This document shows positions 31,794-33,735 of a stretch of 33,735 nt of DNA, one piece after another (the first letter of the stretch is position 1; every line of letters starts with the position of its first letter). The notes under the pieces were generated by a model, which did no database searches, was not told where the DNA came from, and saw nothing but the letters and a program-made list of their open reading frames with translations. The position numbers and the translations under genes were made by a program. Source of the DNA: an uncultured SAR116 cluster alpha proteobacterium (lineage in GTDB: Bacteria > Pseudomonadota > Alphaproteobacteria > Puniceispirillales > Puniceispirillaceae). The stretch lies in the NCBI GenBank assembly GCA_902632595.1, contig CACPDC010000018.1:1-33735 (forward strand), given 5' to 3'.

Positions 31794-33276
31794 ATTATTC
31801 AGTATTCCAGGGACAGTGAAACTAGTTCAGGGAGATCAGAATTTATCAATCAGTCACTTAACCAGCGATTCTCGACAGGCACAAAATGGTTGTCTTTTTG
31901 CCGCCATTTCCGGAGATGTGTCTGATGGGCATAATTTTATAAACCAAGCAATTGAGAATGGAGCTGTTGCTATTTTAATAGAAAAAAAGAGTATAAAATT
32001 TCCGAAAAATGTTACAATTCTTACCTCGGATAATGTTAGAGAAAATTTTTCAAAAGCTTGCGCAAAATTCTGGCCATCACGTCCTGGTTTTTTGGTTGCA
32101 GTCACAGGAACTAACGGTAAAACATCAACTGTTGAGTTTTTAAGACAAATTTGGGAGCGCAATACATGGAATGCAGTCTCTGTTGGAACACTTGGTATCC
32201 GTTCCTCATCCAACCTAAATCTACCTTTTTCCAGTCTTACAACCCCACCACCAGAGTATTTATTCTCAGCTTTAAACGATCTTAGCAAACAAAACATATC
32301 TTATCTAGCCCTTGAAGCCTCTAGCCATGGTCTAGCGCAGCAAAGGATAACTGGTTTAAAATTTCAAGTTGCTGTTTTTACAAACCTTGGTCGAGACCAC
32401 TTAGATTACCATAAAGACATCGAGTCTTATTTTAAGTCTAAAGAAAAATTATTTTTGAATCACATTGAAGATAGTGGTCACGCAGTAATAAATATCGATG
32501 ACCCCTTTGGAAAGAAACTTCTCGATAGTCTAAAAAAACGAGCTATTAACATCCATAAATTTGGGGAACATGAAAGTGCAGATTTTCGAATTGAGTCGAT
32601 AAAACCAACTAGTTACGGACTAGAACTCATTGTTTGTCGTAAAGACATAAAATATACGTGCCCACTTGGCTTAACTGGTGCCTTCCAAGCAAAAAATGTG
32701 CTTGCCGCAGCGATAGCTGCTCATCTATCAGGACTGCCATTCGAGAATGCTCTAAGATCACTATCTTTTCTGAGTGCTATAGACGGCAGGATGCAAGCTA
32801 TTCACGGGCATCCCAGAGATGCCCTAATTGTGATTGATTACGCTCATACGCCAGACGCACTTGAACAAGTTCTTATGTCGCTAAAAAAGCAAACAGGTGG
32901 GCTACTATATGTGGTCTTCGGTTGTGGCGGTGAACGGGATAAAGGAAAGCGCATTATGATGGGCAAAGTAGCAGGAAAAATTGCTGATAGGATAATTATT
33001 ACTGACGATAATCCTAGAAATGAACCAGCGAGCGCGATTAGAGAGGATATTATGGCCGGATGTCCTGATGCTTTACAGATAGCCAATAGAGATGAAGCAA
33101 TAGAATTTGCAATTGAACAACTACAAATGAATGATAGCCTTTTAATTGCGGGTAAAGGTCATGAAAGCTTACAATTGATCGGTTCAGAAACTCTACCATT
33201 TAATGACGCTGTTGTTGCAAAAAATAGCGTAATGCGTCTTCGCGATACTTTAGTGGGATTGGGAGAAAACAAATGA
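31780..33276 (+). CDS. murE: UDP-MurNAc-L-Ala-D-Glu:meso-DAP ligase
   Basis: A 498-residue Mur ligase that adds the third amino acid of the peptidoglycan stem in the cytoplasm with ATP. The UDP-binding N-terminal domain includes HLTSDSRQAQNG; the ATP loop is VTGTNGKTST (about 108-117), followed by LTTPPPEYLF and LEASSHGLAQ. DNPRNEP (Asp410-Asn-Pro-Arg413) is the meso-diaminopimelate recognition motif, so the stem uses DAP rather than lysine. The ATG at 31780 has GAGGAGG upstream. It overlaps the end of ftsI by 14 bases, and its stop overlaps the murF start (ATGA). Confidence 0.95.
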   Translation: MQLTKLFSIPGTVKLVQGDQNLSISHLTSDSRQAQNGCLFAAISGDVSDGHNFINQAIENGAVAILIEKKSIKFPKNVTILTSDNVRENFSKACAKFWPSRPGFLVAVTGTNGKTSTVEFLRQIWERNTWNAVSVGTLGIRSSSNLNLPFSSLTTPPPEYLFSALNDLSKQNISYLALEASSHGLAQQRITGLKFQVAVFTNLGRDHLDYHKDIESYFKSKEKLFLNHIEDSGHAVINIDDPFGKKLLDSLKKRAINIHKFGEHESADFRIESIKPTSYGLELIVCRKDIKYTCPLGLTGAFQAKNVLAAAIAAHLSGLPFENALRSLSFLSAIDGRMQAIHGHPRDALIVIDYAHTPDALEQVLMSLKKQTGGLLYVVFGCGGERDKGKRIMMGKVAGKIADRIIITDDNPRNEPASAIREDIMAGCPDALQIANRDEAIEFAIEQLQMNDSLLIAGKGHESLQLIGSETLPFNDAVVAKNSVMRLRDTLVGLGENK

Positions 33277-33735
33277 TCACATTGCTGAACCCATGGGATT
33301 TGGCAGCAATCTGCGGTGGTTACTGGCATCTCGACCAGGCGCCATATAACAATTTTCGAGATATCAAAATTAACAGCCTTGACATAAAGTCAAACGAGCT
33401 TTTTGTTGCAATAAATGGAAAAAATAGGGATGGACATAATTATGTAAAAAATTTAAGGGCACCTGCTGCAGCTATCGTTGAAAGACCTGTAACCATAGCG
33501 CGTGTACCGCAGCTAATTGTTACGTCAACAACGGATGCACTAGTCAAATTAGCCGAGGCATTTATTCAAGAAACTGATGCATTGAAAATAGCGATAACGG
33601 GCTCTGTAGGTAAAACCGGCACTAAAGAAATGCTAGCCAGATGCCTAAGACAGTTTGGACCAACTCATGCAAACCAGGGTAATTTTAACAATTATCTTGG
33701 TGTACCGCTGACGATAATATCAATGTCTTCTCCAA
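33273..33735 (+). CDS. murF: UDP-MurNAc-tripeptide:D-Ala-D-Ala ligase, partial at right edge
   Basis: About 154 codons of MurF; the gene continues past the window. It starts at ATG 33273, which overlaps the murE stop as ATGA. The N-terminal domain contains INSLDIKSNELFVAINGKNR and DGHNYV, followed by the ATP loop ITGSVGKTGTKEML and the block HANQGNFNNYLGVPLTI, all typical of MurF. It adds D-Ala-D-Ala to the UDP-MurNAc-tripeptide. It was assembled by translating the + strand directly. Confidence 0.93.
   Translation, partial: MITLLNPWDLAAICGGYWHLDQAPYNNFRDIKINSLDIKSNELFVAINGKNRDGHNYVKNLRAPAAAIVERPVTIARVPQLIVTSTTDALVKLAEAFIQETDALKIAITGSVGKTGTKEMLARCLRQFGPTHANQGNFNNYLGVPLTIISMSSP

Overview
This window looks like a stretch of chromosome from an AT-rich alphaproteobacterium, probably a free-living marine type. 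The call rests on gene content and order. RNase P RNA lies directly upstream of mraZ-rsmH-ftsL-ftsI-murE-murF, MurE carries the meso-DAP motif DNPR, tuf is flanked by tRNA-Tyr and tRNA-Trp, and there is a pseudoazurin, a CueR/HmrR-type copper regulator and several EamA (DMT) permeases. I cannot name a genus from the sequence alone.

Left end (1-3042): a YnjBCD-like ABC transporter. The permease runs off the left edge, the periplasmic binding protein is upstream of it, and the ATPase is transcribed divergently. Next (3130-5762) is a translation block: tRNA-Trp, tuf with its own terminator, tRNA-Tyr, the divergent rRNA methyltransferase rlmB, and tRNA-Thr.

Accessory stretch (5763-11100), just after tRNA-Thr: an unrecognised 142-residue protein convergent with a phage-type adenine DNA methyltransferase, then a copper-flavoured cluster. 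That cluster holds pseudoazurin, a divergent 46-residue peptide with 12 cysteines in CC and CCC clusters, a small membrane protein, a frameshifted NTF2/SnoaL-like gene, and a cueR-type regulator divergent from a DUF4396 membrane protein across a textbook MerR-type operator. A compact structured RNA candidate follows, well upstream of an adenosine-kinase-like gene.

Middle (11345-23444): PfkB/adenosine kinase, two EamA permeases, copC-copD, a YdcF/ElyC-like protein, a cupin, a small membrane protein, an MDR oxidoreductase, a Gfo/Idh/MocA oxidoreductase, a tandem pair of EamA permeases, and the plsC-DUF2237-small membrane protein operon, which runs on the minus strand towards a + strand terminator.

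Right end (23819-33735): plsC, a TusA-like protein, a DjlA-like co-chaperone, an Uup-type ABC-F ATPase, rnpB, then the division and cell-wall cluster. The cluster is preceded by four TCCCA repeats spaced exactly 10 bp apart, which match the known architecture of MraZ operators. Its genes overlap or abut and murF is cut by the right edge.

The best candidate for something undescribed is the acidic, cysteine-clustered mini-protein at 8208-8348, which lies next to copper genes and may be a metallothionein-like Cu(I) binder. The structured RNA at 11031-11100 and the orphan/Dam pair beside tRNA-Thr are second-tier leads.
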